Notes: generated by a model not told the origin, from the letters alone. A DNA stretch of 64,000 bases from Fasciola hepatica (GCA_948099385.1 CANUEZ040000116.1:12401001-12465000); one strand, 5' to 3'; positions 48,554 to 61,739 are shown, counted from the stretch's first letter. Numbers and translations are program-made.

Positions 48554-51330
48554 TCAAGCGGGATTCCCAAGCCACCACCTCTTCAGAATTACGTCCACTA
48601 GTCGCTGGAACAATATGTCTTTTGGCTGTTCCTCCACTTCAGCTGGCAGTGCGCTCCATAGATTGGTCATCCTCCGAGAAAGACGGTACGCCTGTGATGG
48701 GCCCATCGATTACCTCTTCTTGGGAGCTAGTGGGTGCCCTCGCAAGCGGTTATGTTCGCGAAGAGGGAGCTTCGCATGTAGTTCCGGTCCAAAGTCACCT
48801 CGGATAATGCGCCTGGTGAAGATCAAGTCCCCTCAGACTATTCCATATGCCTCTGGAAATAACCCGGCAATCTTCAGCCGGCCTTCGTAGCTGATCCCAC
48901 GTAGTCCTCGAACAAGGCGAGCCGAGCCTCTCTGCACTCGTTCCAAATTTGCCACTTCTGTCACCTCACACCTAGGTTGCACATGGGATGCATACATTCC
49001 CTTGAAAGAGTCGAGTGAGAGATAACCAAATGGTCGACAAGTCGGCCTGAAGATACTCCACTCGGAAGCCCAAACTTATGTGTTATTCTTCGTTTTTAAA
49101 AACGAGGCCATAATCACATCCAAATCATTTTCGCAAGCAGAACGGCGAAGGGATGCCTCGTGTACGTAGTGCGTCCCATTACTGGACTCACACACGTGCA
49201 CACTTGTCGATGTTGATTGGCAGGGACCACGGATCAGACCGTCTTTCAAGGGTCTTTATATCCTTCTGACGAGCAAGTTCATCCATATTTGATGAGATCG
49301 TACGCCAGATCTTGAGGTCGTCTGCATAGGCGAGACACGGCGATTGAAAAATTGCTGGTAGGTCATTGATATACGCCAGGAGGAAAGGGTATATAACCGA
49401 TCCTTGGGTCACACCATTGGTAGCCACTTGCCACGCCGACATTGATCGCGCTACTCGTACTGCGAAGATCCTTCCTTCAAGAAGATCCTCGACCCACTTA
49501 ACCAAGCCATCCTCAAAAACAAGGATTTTGAGCTTACCTGTCAGAAGGTCATGTGGAACTCCGTCATAAGCCCTGCTAAAATGCACGAAGATTGTTTCCG
49601 CGGAGTGTCCATCAACCTAGGCATTAGTCCAGCTTTCTCGTGCAAGTAGCAACTTTGTTAGAAGTGACCTACTTTTTTAAAAAGCATGTTGTCGGCATAG
49701 AAGTCCTTTATTCCTACGTGTCCCCGGAATCGTGTGGCCGGCAGGCCTTCCATTAACTAGCCCACCTCTGATGTTGGACTGATAGGTCGATAATTGACAG
49801 CCTCGGCCTTCGCCTAAACTTTGTTTAGCGGGACAACAACTGCCTTCTCCCATTCCTGGGAGAGCTTGTTCGCTGATAACGACACTTTGAACAATCGTGT
49901 GACTGGCTGAGTTAACTTATCGACCACCTCCTTTATCACTAAGGAAAGCACACTATCAGGTCCCAGGGATTGGTTGACTCTGATAGCATGCGTGGCTGCC
50001 GCCTCTTCTTCCTTAACGATTTCCTCTCGCGACACACAGGGAGCCTCCACCAAAATTGTGTAGGATGATTATGTTTCAGCTCAGGAGCATAGGCTGAAAA
50101 GTAGTGTCTAGCCACTATATCCGTCTTGTGTTCATCTGTAGCTCCCAGTGAATGTTCATTCTGTAAGCCTGGGACGGCAGTTTTGGTTGGGGTCTTCAGC
50201 CGCAGGTAAGTAAACAGATGTTTGAGTTCACGAACCTAGTCCATCGCTAACGTCTCCTCAAATGCATGCCATTTTCTCACTTTATTTGGGTACACTGGTT
50301 ACGGATGATGCGGTAGCGGTCCTACTCCTCTTCAGCTGTGTGACATAGTTCCCATGCATAATTCCGACTCTTCGGAAGACGCCTGAGTTTTGAGTCGAAC
50401 CAGGATGGACCTTTAGCACGCTGTCGCTGCCTGGATGGTGGAGAAAAACCTGGCAAAATTGAAGGATTTAATTCCGAATTACTCCCGAAGCCTTGTCCAT
50501 CTCGTACGTACCTTGTGGATATCACATCATAGAGGTTGCGGCCTGCCTGACTTGTTAGAAAGGAACTTGCCAGATATTGAGTCCACCCTGCTGTCTGGGG
50601 ACGAATGTTGCTGCTCTCTTCCAGCTGACGGAAGATAGCTCGTGATCTCTGCTCCCTAGTGGAGCTAGGTAAACTTTCTGCTTCACGTCGGAAAGCCTTG
50701 GAGAGATTATCAAGTCTAAGATAGAGGTTTGAAGATCTTGGGTTCGGGTTGGAATACTGAAGTGTTGGTTTAGAGCAAGCTCCAACAGCCTCGACAGGAT
50801 CTCATGGGAAAATAAATCCGCCCTTGCATTGCACGGTAGATTCTCCCAGTCAACGTTCGGCGAGTTAAAGCCACCCAGAAATTAGACAGTGACCATCGCC
50901 AGCCTAAAGCCATGCTCTAGTCGATATTTCTGGAAGACCTGCTGCTGGGGGCCGGCGAATGACTCCGACAGATTTAAATCCACTGGGTATTATCTTTATG
51001 CGACACCAAAGAGATTCTCCCAAGTCCTCCGTGTCTATTTAGCCGTCCAACTTTGAGCGAAGGGAAGTCGACTCGCTTATACACCTCCAAGCCTCCCTCT
51101 CCACGCACTTGACTTCTGCCAGCTCGGTAGAGCATGTATCCTGAGGGAGACATTTCCAAATCCATCACCTTGGTAAGCCACATCTCAGTCAAGGTTACCA
51201 AGGTTGGCGAGTGCAGAACAGCCCATAACTCGATCTCATCTCGCTTATTCCACAGACTCCTGACATTAGATGATATGATCAGTGACCCTCCTCGTCTGCC
51301 TTCCCCCTGCGTGCAAACCCTCATTGGATT
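48554..51330 (-). pseudogene. ORF2 of CR1-like element (endonuclease + reverse transcriptase)
   Basis: The endonuclease start reads SSNVRSLWNKRDEIELWAV and LVTLTEMWL. A later piece is LDLIISPRL and GSRDHELSS, the C-terminal catalytic S-D-H of the fold. Reverse transcriptase pieces are LGPDSVLSLVIKEVV, FSRAYDGVPHDLL (first catalytic aspartate block), NGVTQGSVIYPFLLAYIND and LAYADDLKIW at about 49320. The C-terminus has RRIIRGDFGPELHAK, REHNRLRGHPLA and LWSALPAEVEEQP, as in intact fluke CR1 elements. Frameshifts separate the blocks and a stop lies in the C-terminal part. The polypeptide would nick DNA and reverse transcribe its own RNA. Confidence 0.85.
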
Positions 51331-51365
51331 TCCACTGCCGGAACTGCCTGGTTAGTGATACAGTT

Positions 51366-52322
51366 CTAATTAAAAGGCTTCGACCGCAGTTGAAGACGCC
51401 TCTGTTGTACTCGAAAATTCCGGATAAATAGACCTGTTTCCCCATTGGCTTGGCTTTCTTGGAGCTCTCTTGTCTCAAACCTATGATGTTCTCCATCCTC
51501 GGAGTCGAGATCTCGAAGAAGTCGCACTTTCTCCTCTTTTAGTGAGCAGAAACTCTGCAGCTTCAAACGGGATTCCTCATCGTAACAGCAGACCACCTTG
51601 AGCCGATGTGGGTTGTCATTGTTATTCACTTTCCCTGAGAGGAGAACGGCTTTGATTTTCACGGTATTTGCCAAGTTTTCCTCTTTCGTGAAGAATATCT
51701 TGACGAATATGTCCCGTAAAAAAGACACCACATAATCTAATCGATTTTGTGATACCGAATTAGTTGATTCCGACAAACGCATGACAAGGAAGCATTGAGT
51801 CCTATGTGGGAGGGCAGTCCGTTGACGTAGCTTCAACGTTTTCCACTGACCTGTGATTCTCAACTGTCCTGGACTGTAGACTATATCTGCGCCGGCCGCG
51901 TTAGACACGTCCGAAAAAGCAGTATTTTCTTCCGAACTAACAGCTACTGCGGTACTTCCAGTAAACACGGGTTTCTTTTGACGATGTTTCTTCACTGTTG
52001 TCGATGGGCTGCTTCTAACGGTTAAAGCGAATTCCGCGTGGGATCCGGAGTCCGTTCCACAAGGTGTCGCGGGTTCTTGGTTTACCACTGCCACAGATTC
52101 AACTGTTTTTCTTTTACCTGCAGTGGCACAGTCTGTGCACACAATTTGCAGGAATGGAGAGCTGCAAGAACCTAGCCACTAATATTTATCCCTATCGATG
52201 TTTGTACATTTTGGATGAATCCACCCTTCACAACAATCACACGTCAGGATTTTGGCCCGAGAGCCAATATTTTGCTTGCAACCCAAACACGAACACTGAT
52301 CAGCAGAGGTGATTGAACTCAT
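51366..52322 (-). pseudogene. ORF1 of CR1-like element with PHD finger, one stop codon
   Basis: From an ATG at 52320-52322 the frame encodes a C4HC3-type finger: QCSCLGCK, then LTCDCCEGWIHPKC and, after the stop, VCTDC. All expected ligand positions are present, with W before H as in true PHD fingers. A TAG (52179-52181) interrupts between the fourth and last ligand pairs, and downstream the frame is open for another 270 codons to a TAG at 51366. The rest is basic and lysine-rich, with a region (CFLVMRLSESTNSVS, then LKVVCCYDEESRLKLQ) that recurs in fluke CR1 ORF1 proteins. ORF1 proteins bind element RNA. PHD fingers in CR1 ORF1 are known. Confidence 0.8.
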
Positions 52323-52350
52323 ATACCTTAATATTCCATAAAGAGATCAA

Positions 52351-54394
52351 AAATATCACAACACTATATATCCACGAAGCACAACGGTAGAGGTTCGTTG
52401 GTGAAATAATTGATCCACTTTCTTCAAAATGAGGTCAAAAGTTTGCAACTTCCAAAATCGAGGAAACATTGATTCCAATAACTACAATTTTGAGAATGTA
52501 TTGTTGGCACGAGGAGCCTGATTAGTATGTTTTTGGGAAATCCACTTGCATTCTTCACATCGAAAAGTCGGAGGCAGCGAGCCGGGCTCCTCTATCTACA
52601 TTGATCACTGTTGTATGTGTACTAGTGTGTGAGCATTAGGAATGAAGATGAAATCTTTCTTGATTAGTCCACTATGTTCAAATTGTCGGGCCTATCCAGA
52701 TAAGCAGGGAGGCGATTTGGATAGTTCCGAAGCAGTGTTTTTCTCAAACTATTTTGAACACACACAAACACACATGCAATGCAACAAGCATATTGAAGTG
52801 AATGAATTTAGTCAAAGTCGTCAAACCCAACAGTATTCCTTTTGAAGCTCTGAACCGCATCCGACGGGAAAATGTCGGCAGTGAGACAGCTTCAAACTGA
52901 TTGGTCCTGATTTTCAGGTGTCAGATCACTAGTTTGTGTGTGCTTGTGTGTGTATACTTGACCAGATGAGTTGGCTCTGGAGGGACGATGAAATTTGATG
53001 CCAGTATGGACGACAGGGACAGAAAATCGTTGGATTTAGCCGAGGATGTTAACGCTTATCCGTTGTGGCACATTGCAGTCATCACAAGTCCCGTGGTAGC
53101 ACTTTGACACCTGCCCGGACCCCATGTACATACGTACACACTTTTCATTACCACAGACCATACGCTGTCGCAAGGGTACAACAACACAGTCACTAATTCT
53201 AAAACCTACACGAAATTGCGGTCAGCATTCACGTCGGATACGCGATGTGAAAGGAATAAACAGGCGGAAAAGCCAAATCGAAAATAACCTGATGATTCGC
53301 CACTGTTCTAAAATTTGGCGCCTAGTACGTGTGTAAAAAAGAGGTGGGGGTGAGGTGTGTCTCTGATGCTGATGGAAAGTTGCCAGTTCTAGAAAACAAT
53401 ACGATAAAAACTCTCGACTGCTTGCAATTTTAATCTGTCGCATTTTTAAGTAAAAATTTGAAGTGAGTCAACTGGGTTCGAAGTGCACACGTTCCCGTTG
53501 ACTGAGTGGTCACGTATAAACACATAAAGTGCAGCTAGTCAGTTAATCAGTCAGTCAGTCAGTTAGTCAATCAGTCAGTCAGTCAGTCTGCTAAGCAGCA
53601 GTGTGCTATGCTGTGCTATGCTCTGAGCCTGTGAGTCAAATTCTCGTGTCTGTGGGATAATAATGCTCTGACTCATGCGGTACCAGTCTGCATAGCTCTG
53701 TTTCTTTCTGCAGTCTTCTAGGACGAGATACAGACAAGGGGATTGATAAAAAACTATCGTCCGCAGAACGAGTGCACGAATTAAGTTGCTGAATGACTGA
53801 TCGGCTGAGCAATGGTAGTTGCTTGATTGACTGGCCGAGTGACTCAGCTCTCTCAACTATTGTGACTTGGCGGACAGAACTTAGTTTGGGGGTCCTCAAG
53901 CTGAATGAGCGGCACTCACGTGTGTGTCCGTGAAAGCGAGATAGAGAGTGACTTGTAAAAGGAAATCGTAGGACTGCCTCATTCCTTCATAAATATACAA
54001 AGGAGTAGAAACTTCAGATTCAACTCAGAATACATCTGAAAAATTACACATATGTACATGAAGTTGCATGCTTCATTGTCACCGTCGCTCTCAGCTGAGC
54101 TTGGCCTCGAAGATCTTGCTTAAAGTTCAACGTATGTACATAGTCTATTCATAAAAAACCAAAGCACACAAGCACAACAACAACTACAGCAACACTTACA
54201 AGTTAGTCATATTGGGATTCCTTGTCGTAAACTGTCCGCCCCTGGTGTGCACTCTACATGCCCAGTCATTAGCCAAAGTTCGTCAACCTATCAATTAAAG
54301 GTCTCTACATCTTGTTGTTTGTTCTTTCCGATTACGTTTTATTTTTTCATTTTGGTTAAGGTGTATACAAAGTGATTATCCCTTCAGATTTGTT
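52351..54394. other. Non-coding stretch
   Basis: Could include the 5' untranslated part of the CR1-like element. A GTCA-type repeat lies at 53.54-53.59 kb. Nothing else recognised. Confidence 0.4.
53537..53588. repeat. (GTCA)n tetranucleotide repeat
   Basis: About twelve repeats of GTCA with a few TTAG/TCAA variants, an unusual period compared with the di- and trinucleotide tracts elsewhere. Confidence 0.9.
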
Positions 54395-54543
54395 TCAGTT
54401 ACGAGTTGCGTTGTCACCGATGATGACATTCAGTAGTCGGCTGGCGATTACTAATTTCCTCCTGGAAAATATTTCGCCGGAAATTCTAGGCCGACACTTA
54501 ACAAATTTACGATATTGCGGATTGGGAGGAAAAACCACATAAG
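54395..54543 (-). CDS. Terminal exon candidate, unknown
   Basis: Minus-strand segment after a good ATATATCCTACAG acceptor, open for 48 codons to a stop at 54395. It reads YVVFPPNPQYRKFVKCRP and then a basic SRRKLVIASRLLNVII. It looks like a protein C-terminus, but chance cannot be excluded and no polyadenylation signal was found nearby. Confidence 0.25.
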
Positions 54544-55609
54544 CTGTAGGATATATGTGCAGACTGAATATAGTCATATTTCAATAATATTCCCGCCCCC
54601 CCTCAACTTTCAACTTCTCATATCACGTTTTTGTCAATTCTATATTTGAATCTAAATAAGAAGAAGACTAGATTAACATATGTCATCACACAGTCCGGTA
54701 AACCCCACTTAATTGTGTGTGTGTATGTGTGTCGGTGAGTATTTCTATTACCCAGCAATGAGACAATTTTTACGGCCCACTCTTAGACAATCAGATCTCT
54801 CTGAGTCTCAAGGTGATCTCTTTTCAATTGTATTTCAAAGCCCCCAAGGCAGGCCACACGGTCACAAATATATCCAACTCTGTGAGTCAGAAATTCGGTC
54901 CCTATAGCTCGGACAGGCGCAATAACGCGTGCGCACTTCCAATAATGAAGTCGTAAGGTCTAGTTTTTTAGAGTTTGACAGTAAGATCAAATAAATACTT
55001 AAAGGAGAAAATACGCGAATTATACAAACTATATTATCTGAACATGAATTAGGATATAGCTTTTCTGTCCCGTAATTCATTTTCGTAGAATCGAGGTAAG
55101 GAGTGCAATCTCCTTTGTTCCGTAACACATCATGAGATTTCTAAAAAACCGGCCAGAGGAAGAAGATTTCCTGAATAGGTTTCACCACATCTGTCTGTCT
55201 GACAGGAAAAGGTATCAAGAGACACATTCAAGGGTAGCATATTCATGTTCCTTCACCTGAGGGAAGCACGGCCACGAAAACAATTTCATGACTAGCATTA
55301 TTAGTGTCATCGGTACTTTCAAGTATCGTGAGTGACGTAGTTTTTCTTTTTCCATTCAGCTAAGACTAATCAAAGTCAGAAAAAGTTCCAGAGTAACGAT
55401 CATCGACTACACCAAAACATCAACTTCAGTGGATAGATTAGAAAAAACATCTTTTATCATGATATATTTGCCCATGAGTTCTCTAGAGGAGATGTACCTC
55501 GCACCAACAAATATTCACTGCTCTGTTAATGGTAACCAGCAACCAGACCCTGACACTCGGAATGGAGAACCACATGAGGTAGGTCAGGTGTGGCAACGAT
55601 CAGGACGAC
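54544..55609. other. Non-coding stretch
   Basis: Contains a GT-rich tract near 54.71 kb. No gene recognised. Confidence 0.4.
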
Positions 55610-55720
55610 GGTGAATTACTGTCTACCACCAAGGTGATCAGAGGTGGCGGGATTCAAACCTCTGACCTCCCCAGTTGGTGAGCAAACGCCCTTAACCACT
55701 CGACCACTACCGGTCAATAT
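55610..55720 (-). repeat. SINE-C copy
   Basis: The minus strand reads AGTGGTCGAGTGGTTAAGGGC, a long arm AACTGGGGAGGTCAG, then AGGTTTGAATCCCGCC. The order matches the copy at 44.7 kb, and both share the TTGGTGG sequence just behind the head. Confidence 0.6.
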
Positions 55721-56330
55721 CTGGCAGAAGTGTTCCACTATGAAGACTTGAAATAAATAGTGGCCAGTGAACTACTAGTATCTTTCAGAACTTTCTTCAC
55801 TCTTACTGTTATAATGGGTGGTGGGGGCGTTGACGGTGGTTGGTGACAGTTTCTCATTCCCTCCGAATCACTAGTTCTAAACTCCACTACAGCCACTGCC
55901 ATATTGTTAGTCTTTCGGATGGTTTATTATCACACCTGACTTATTTGAACCCTATTTGTTGCTGTAATAAAAGAATCCTACTGTCCCACCGTTACCAACT
56001 GTCACCGACAGTGGAGAACCGGGCATTCCAATGCACTGATACCGACGCGTGGAATACCAAAACGGAATCCATCAACGTATGCGATAAGGTAGGTTATACG
56101 GTTACTGTTACAACTCAAATAGACACTTGTATGATAACCTTTTTTCTGAAACCAAAATTCTGTCATGGTCAAAAGTGACCGGATAATGATTGTTCTGAAG
56201 AGATATCAGTCATACTTCGTGTTTTCTTGGTCATCGTAAAACCACATCGGCTATTATACTGGAAATTACTGACAACACACAGGCTGGTCACGATGTTATT
56301 CGTTGTGCCGTATGAACGCTTAGTTCTTCG
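55721..56330. other. Non-coding stretch, weak exon-like segment
   Basis: A plus-strand frame near 55.98-56.09 kb ends at a good donor (GATAAG followed by GTAGGT) and may be an exon. No family seen. Confidence 0.3.
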
Positions 56331-56470
56331 TTGAAAACCAACTGAAACGCTATTATTCATTTCCTTTCTTGCACGGAATGAAGAGTAGAGTGAAGTCATC
56401 AAGCTCCACCTGGGACTGGAACTCCTACTGAACGAGATCATGATTCACACCCACGCACCTATCCCCTACC
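56331..56470 (-). repeat. SINE-A-like copy, decayed
   Basis: The minus strand has a decayed head (GATAGGTGCGTGGGTGTG), B-box-like GAGTTCCAGTCCC and GCTTGATGACTTC, a relic of CTGATGA, followed by the family tail GTTGGTTTTCAAC. A C/G run lies just upstream. Confidence 0.4.
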
Positions 56471-59400
56471 CCCCCCCCCTCCCTCACATACAAGCAAGAA
56501 CATACACACTTTATCCTTGGGCTATCGCGTCTGCCTTCCAGTGATTTACATCACCATAGCGTATTACATGAAATGGTATCCATCCGGAACTGCATTTATC
56601 CGTTTGCAGCTCCTCAGCCATGCAGTGACAGATAAGATTAGTGGAACAATTCCAATCGTCTATCAATGCGATCCTTCGAGTGGCTGAGTTCCGTAGTTTG
56701 TCTATCATATCCCCATCTCATTGGAGTTCTTTCTAAGAAACAGATGTGCTTCGAGCTGCTTCGATAGAATTTCAGTGCTGAGTTGAATGCTAGTATGAAC
56801 CAGTCACTGAAAAGTAACCTACTTAGCTTTGTTAGCCATTGCTGTTTTTGATTCTACTTCTCCACAACCCATTCAGAAATAAAGAAAAACGAACTAAAAA
56901 GGGAGTAGCCAATGAAGAAATCAAACATATGAAGGAAGGTTTAGAAACTTAGTGAGCCCATTTGCTACAAAACGCATGATCATGGCGGATAATGTATCCA
57001 AATGACGACTAAAACCTCGTGCACTCAAGTGAAAAAGCATATCGTGGTGAACGTGTTCAAAACTATTAGTTACAACCTCTCGATACCTTTCTTCCCCTTT
57101 ATCAACGAGTCATCCAGATTTATTTTGCTCATTACTACTCAACCCCACAGACCATATGCACCGAGGAAGTCTATTTTGAGATATAATCGAATAGGTGGCT
57201 ACGTGAACAAAGAAAGCACACTTGGATGACAGGCATTGAACAGGCGGTCCCCAAGTACGCTGGGATCACAAGTTGGAATCTCACCATCTGCGATCAACCG
57301 CTGGTAGCCAATAATTGGCCTAATTCCACGATAGTAGACATGTTCTTCATGATTAGAAAGCCAGAAAGAGAAAAAGGTAAAAGAGAGAAGTGAGACTAGA
57401 TAACCATAGTCCTCAGATGCACCATCTGGCACACAAAGAACACGATTACCATACAATGAACGCAGACTACTCCACCAACTAGAATTAACATAGTTAGATG
57501 TAAAGAATGGGTACAACATCCCATTCGGAACAGACAGGTGGATGACAGATACTAACCCCCACCACCCCTTCAACTAAAAGAGGGATCAGTGGATCCTAAA
57601 CGAATCTAGAAAGCCTAGACAGGAGAGCGACGCAAAGGCGTCAGTGCATGCAGCAATAGACTGGATTCAGTTCCATTACTAACTGACTAGATGGAAGCGA
57701 TAAAGGAGATGTACGCTATCACGCACACCCGGTCCCATCCACTTATTCATTTGCCAAACAATGGACGGTAGCATAGATAAGGAGAAGGTACGCATTTGCG
57801 AATGTGGAACTACTTGTTCGTTGATAGCTGACAAGCTAAAATTGAGGCCGGAAGAGTTGGTAATTCGATGGATATAGGCATGACATCTTCCAGAAATAAC
57901 CGACCTTTAAATCAAGTAAGTAAGCGGCAGGATACTGAAGTTCAGCTTTATAGGACAATTTTCGAATACCCCAAAAATAAATCGTTAACCAAAATCTGTA
58001 TCAAATTTCGCAAGGTCATGGTAAGAAGTTAGTCCAAGGGTGGTGCTGCTTGTTCCGTAGGCTATAGCCTTTGAGCAACTATGTCTGGGAGAGTAGAGTT
58101 CGTCCAAAGGGTAAGTAAAACCCGATCTCTTTCCTAAAACGTATCTATTCAAAAAGAAGTATGACAGTAATAGCATGAACTATCTGTGGGAAAAATATAC
58201 CATTTCAGTTATTTCATCCAAGAGAAGAACCAACCTTGTCTGCATGCAAAATCAGTAAAAACACTACTCTGCCAGAAAATCAGGAAATTAATTAGAGGAT
58301 ATGATTAGTACTTGTAAGTTTGGTGCTGGATTCACACAGCTACTGAAGCTCTGTGTTCGTAAATATGATACTTATGGTGAAAAATGCAGCATTGAAACAG
58401 ATCATCGAATGACGAGGAAATTCATCATCAGCGTCCAGTTTTTCTGCGTAGCTACTTACAACCCCTCCATCGCTCCACAATGCGATTTTAAGCGTTGATA
58501 AATATACCACCCGAAAAATATGAGGTTTTCGTCTATTCTCTGTGAGAACAGAACGAGAGTTTTGGTGTTGCGTCCAAAACTGCATTAATCGTTGTTAGTT
58601 TTCCGAATGAGATTTACACGCTCAGGAGCAAAACATTGTACTAGAGCCTGGAGAACCAGCCAACCAGTCAAACAAGTTATCAATCAGTTACAGAGAATAA
58701 AGTCAAGAGACACCGAGCAGTTGTGATAGGGACCGATAAATTTTTGTCACAGAGTTCACGAAAGAGATAAGTCGAGGAAAATTTGATAAAACGGCCAGCG
58801 ACTCACGTGTCTTCCCTTAGTTTAGGTCCAGTAGTTTTGTTCCTCGTGCTTAGCAGTCGGATCACGGACTTTTCATGATCCGGAAAAGCTGCCTTCTCAG
58901 GTCAGAAGCCACAGTACCATACCAATAATTACGTCACATCGGCCGATTATATACCGCATGCAATCTAAATGTCCTTTTCGGTGGACGTATGTCAGTTCTT
59001 ATTCGAGTTTTCATTCCCATGTTCAACCTTCGGTTTATTGGCGATACCACTTCGAATTGGCTAGAAACATTCGACGGTAATTTTGATTTAGTACAACGAA
59101 TGTGCGAAATTCTTAACTCGATTGGTGCCAACTTCCTATTGGTTTTTAAGTGGAAGTGATCATACTGTGCTTGTATTTACAACCCATTACAGAGAAGCGA
59201 GTTGATCATAGAAAAATATTCCTGACTGGTTTGAAAGTCCCTAAATTTCATAGCAGTTGAATGACTAGGCTCACTGATAGATCTACAAGATGATGAACCC
59301 TGGGGGTGAAGGTATGGTTTTTAATGTGCAAAATATGTTTAAGAAAGTGATCACCGATTGTTTTTGAGTGACTGTAAGGTTTCCTTATTATTTGTACACA

Positions 59401-59660
59401 AAATACCTACTTAGCAATTATCAAGCAGCATAATTTCAATCACGAAAAAGGCCCATTGCCAGTTTCCAGGGCCAGAAGTGTAACATTGTAATACCGATAT
59501 TTAGAAGGTAGTGTTATTTCTAGTGACACAGGAACCAAAAAACTTACCGAATCTCAGTACACTTCAGAGTGTTCACAATATGTCTCTTGAGCTGGATTTT
59601 CTTTACTATATAATACGTACGAGGTTAACACATATCTGTCTTTTCTGTACTTCTCCTCAG
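56471..59660. other. Long non-coding stretch
   Basis: Open minus-strand frames of 65 codons (56511-56708) and 124 codons (57199-57573) occur, with no motif or convincing splice context. Nothing else recognised over 3.2 kb. Confidence 0.35.
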
Positions 59661-59783
59661 GGCCGTACAGTATACACGCAAAGTAACCAGAGCAGTACTG
59701 GCCCAAGCAGTCGATACGGGTCACACACTAACGTGAGATGGGACATTTACCGTTATCAGCCGTGTGCCGGCAAACCGCTCTAA
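59661..59783 (+). CDS. Exon candidate, Ser/Tyr/Thr-rich
   Basis: A very good acceptor (TTTTCTGTACTTCTCCTCAG) precedes an open segment. It either ends at an AAC/GTGAGA donor at 59732 (24 codons, phase 0 to 0) or runs on to a TAA at 59781. The peptide (GRTVYTQSNQSSTGPSSRYG) is low in hydrophobics and disordered-looking. The acceptor is among the strongest in the window. No family recognised. Confidence 0.3.
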   Translation, partial: GRTVYTQSNQSSTGPSSRYGSHTNVRWDIYRYQPCAGKPL

Positions 59784-61739
59784 AGGGGTCAGACTATCCT
59801 CTCTATACGGCCTAGGCGATTGCAATCAGGTTATATAGGCCAACCCTATGCTCGCAAAAACAGTTTGCCAAGACACTACATCTCCCGTGTCAGAGGGTCA
59901 ATGTGATGGGGGAGGGCTGACACACAGGACTGGTGAACGTGGTGTTTGTTGCTCCAACACAAATGCCGCGGAAAGGGATTTTGACATTCAGTTTCGTGCT
60001 TTTACGTTAATACTCTGCATCACATTTTCGATTAACGCTAAAACTATGCATGTGTACTATACTAGCCTGAAGAGCTTACCGAAAAACAGATCTGTGGTCA
60101 CCATGTCACGTTTTCTAAATTCAGATTATGGAAATATTTCACGAACAACAATGCCAGGCTTTGTAATACTTGATCTTACTTAAACTCTGAAACGAAATAT
60201 GGATTTATCGTACTGTTCTGAAAAGAAAACAAAAACATCAATTTTCCCTCATTGATGAAGTCCAAACATCAATATCGTTGTGGTATGAAAAGCTGGTGGG
60301 ACTGGTGCTTCACTTTTTGCGACTAACGCAACATCCCTTAAGGACTTTTACCGACCACGTTTCTCGTTATTTGGGGGCGTAAATCATATATCATATTCTT
60401 AGTTATGAGATAATACAATCTACAGTTTCCTTTGAATTCTTCCGGAGAGACATAGCACACCCCTGTAGTATGTCGTGAGAACTCTGCACAAAGCTATGTT
60501 TCTGGAAATAACTATTTGTATTTGTTTTTTCATGCAGCATGACTACGTTGAACTCAGATAAAAATAAATAAACGAGGAACTTTATACACCTACATGGCGT
60601 GAATTATTGTAGAAAGCGGGTCATGGTTATCAATACCAATGGTTCGTAAATATCTCTGGGACCATAAGCCTCTTATGAGTCATATATTATTAGACCAAAA
60701 TATAGATCAATGCATGCAAGCAGGAAGCGCTAAAAAATTGAACTCATCGAGTTAATTTTATTATTATGGCTTTGCTTACTCAAACAGAATCAAGTAGTAT
60801 GTTACAATACAGACACAATGACAGCTCGACCCCAAGGTAGCTCTGATTTTCAAACCGTCTTTGCTAATTAAACTGAACCCCAAAGTAAGATAGAAGAATT
60901 ACTTCATCAGCCATAGCTAAGTATTTAATTTCATTAGCTCATCTACCTGACCTGACCCGGTCCTCCACACTGCGATCTGAACAATCGTCAAGCAAAACTT
61001 TCTGCGTTCAGTGAAGCCTTGACTATCAAATCAGAAAATTCTCGACTTTGTGACCGGAAACAAGTATTGCAAACACTGTACATTCAGTAGCGTTATGCAT
61101 TCAACCCTGCCGGAATTCCTCACCTATATAATACAGACAACTAACCGATTGTTTCAGTTGCTCATCCCATACAGTGTACCGTTTAAAAAACGAAATATTC
61201 TACGTAGGCGATCAATAAGAATAAAACCAAATTCCTGCATGTCGCAATACTTGTCTTTTTCCCCATTTAATTGGCCTAAAATAGAGGATTCAAAGTTTCA
61301 AGGACAAAACACTTTCTTGGGTTCTCGTCTGTTAATAAAACAATTTAAAACTTCTACCAATAACAACGAAGGAGGTCTAGCCAGCTGTAAAACGTATGGT
61401 GCATTGAGTCTTGTAAATTTCGATTTGTTGGTGAAAGCGATATTGCGAAGAATAACGCGAGATTTCATCAGTGGAATATATTTTTCAAAATTTGCTCTCA
61501 TTTTTTGGCACACAGAGAGATTGCTTGAGTGACCAAATTTTGAAGTACCTGCAACAACTGAACAGAAATCAAACTGTCATCATCGTCAATACTACCACCC
61601 CGACTACCATTATCAACATCGTATCTGAAGTAAATATCCCAGTTTTCTCATCCACATTACTTCGCATCTTTCTTTACGCCTCTCCAATCTATTGAAATTA
61701 CGTCGTACGCAGATGGGTAGACAAAATTTTCTCGGTAGC
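59784..61739. other. Non-coding stretch with open frames
   Basis: A 111-codon frame (59848-60183) and a 160-codon frame (61050-61532) are open on the plus strand. The second is the longest unexplained plus-strand frame in the window. Both lack motifs, and the second has a minus-strand frame open opposite it. An AATAAATAAA stretch at about 60.56 kb could be a polyadenylation signal for a plus-strand transcript. Confidence 0.3.

Larger units (their letters stand above)
48370..52350 (-). mobile_element. CR1-like non-LTR retrotransposon, near full length
   Basis: The minus strand encodes a complete ORF1 with a PHD finger and, directly after it, an ORF2 with endonuclease and reverse transcriptase. 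This is the two-ORF plan of CR1-group elements. The ORF2 reading ends at a TGA at 48554 and is followed by about 180 bases of 3' untranslated sequence with an AAATAATAAT tail. The 5' limit is uncertain. ORF2 carries several frameshifts and stops, so the copy is not autonomous. Confidence 0.85.

Noticed and set aside
48615..48890. 91-codon plus-strand frame
   Set aside because: Antisense shadow of the C-terminus of CR1-like ORF2.
53537..53588. CRISPR-like direct repeats
   Set aside because: A simple GTCA tetranucleotide run without spacers, in a eukaryotic context.
55610..55720. Functional serine or leucine tRNA gene
   Set aside because: A and B boxes and a long arm are present, but the acceptor stem does not close and a second copy shares SINE-like flanks.
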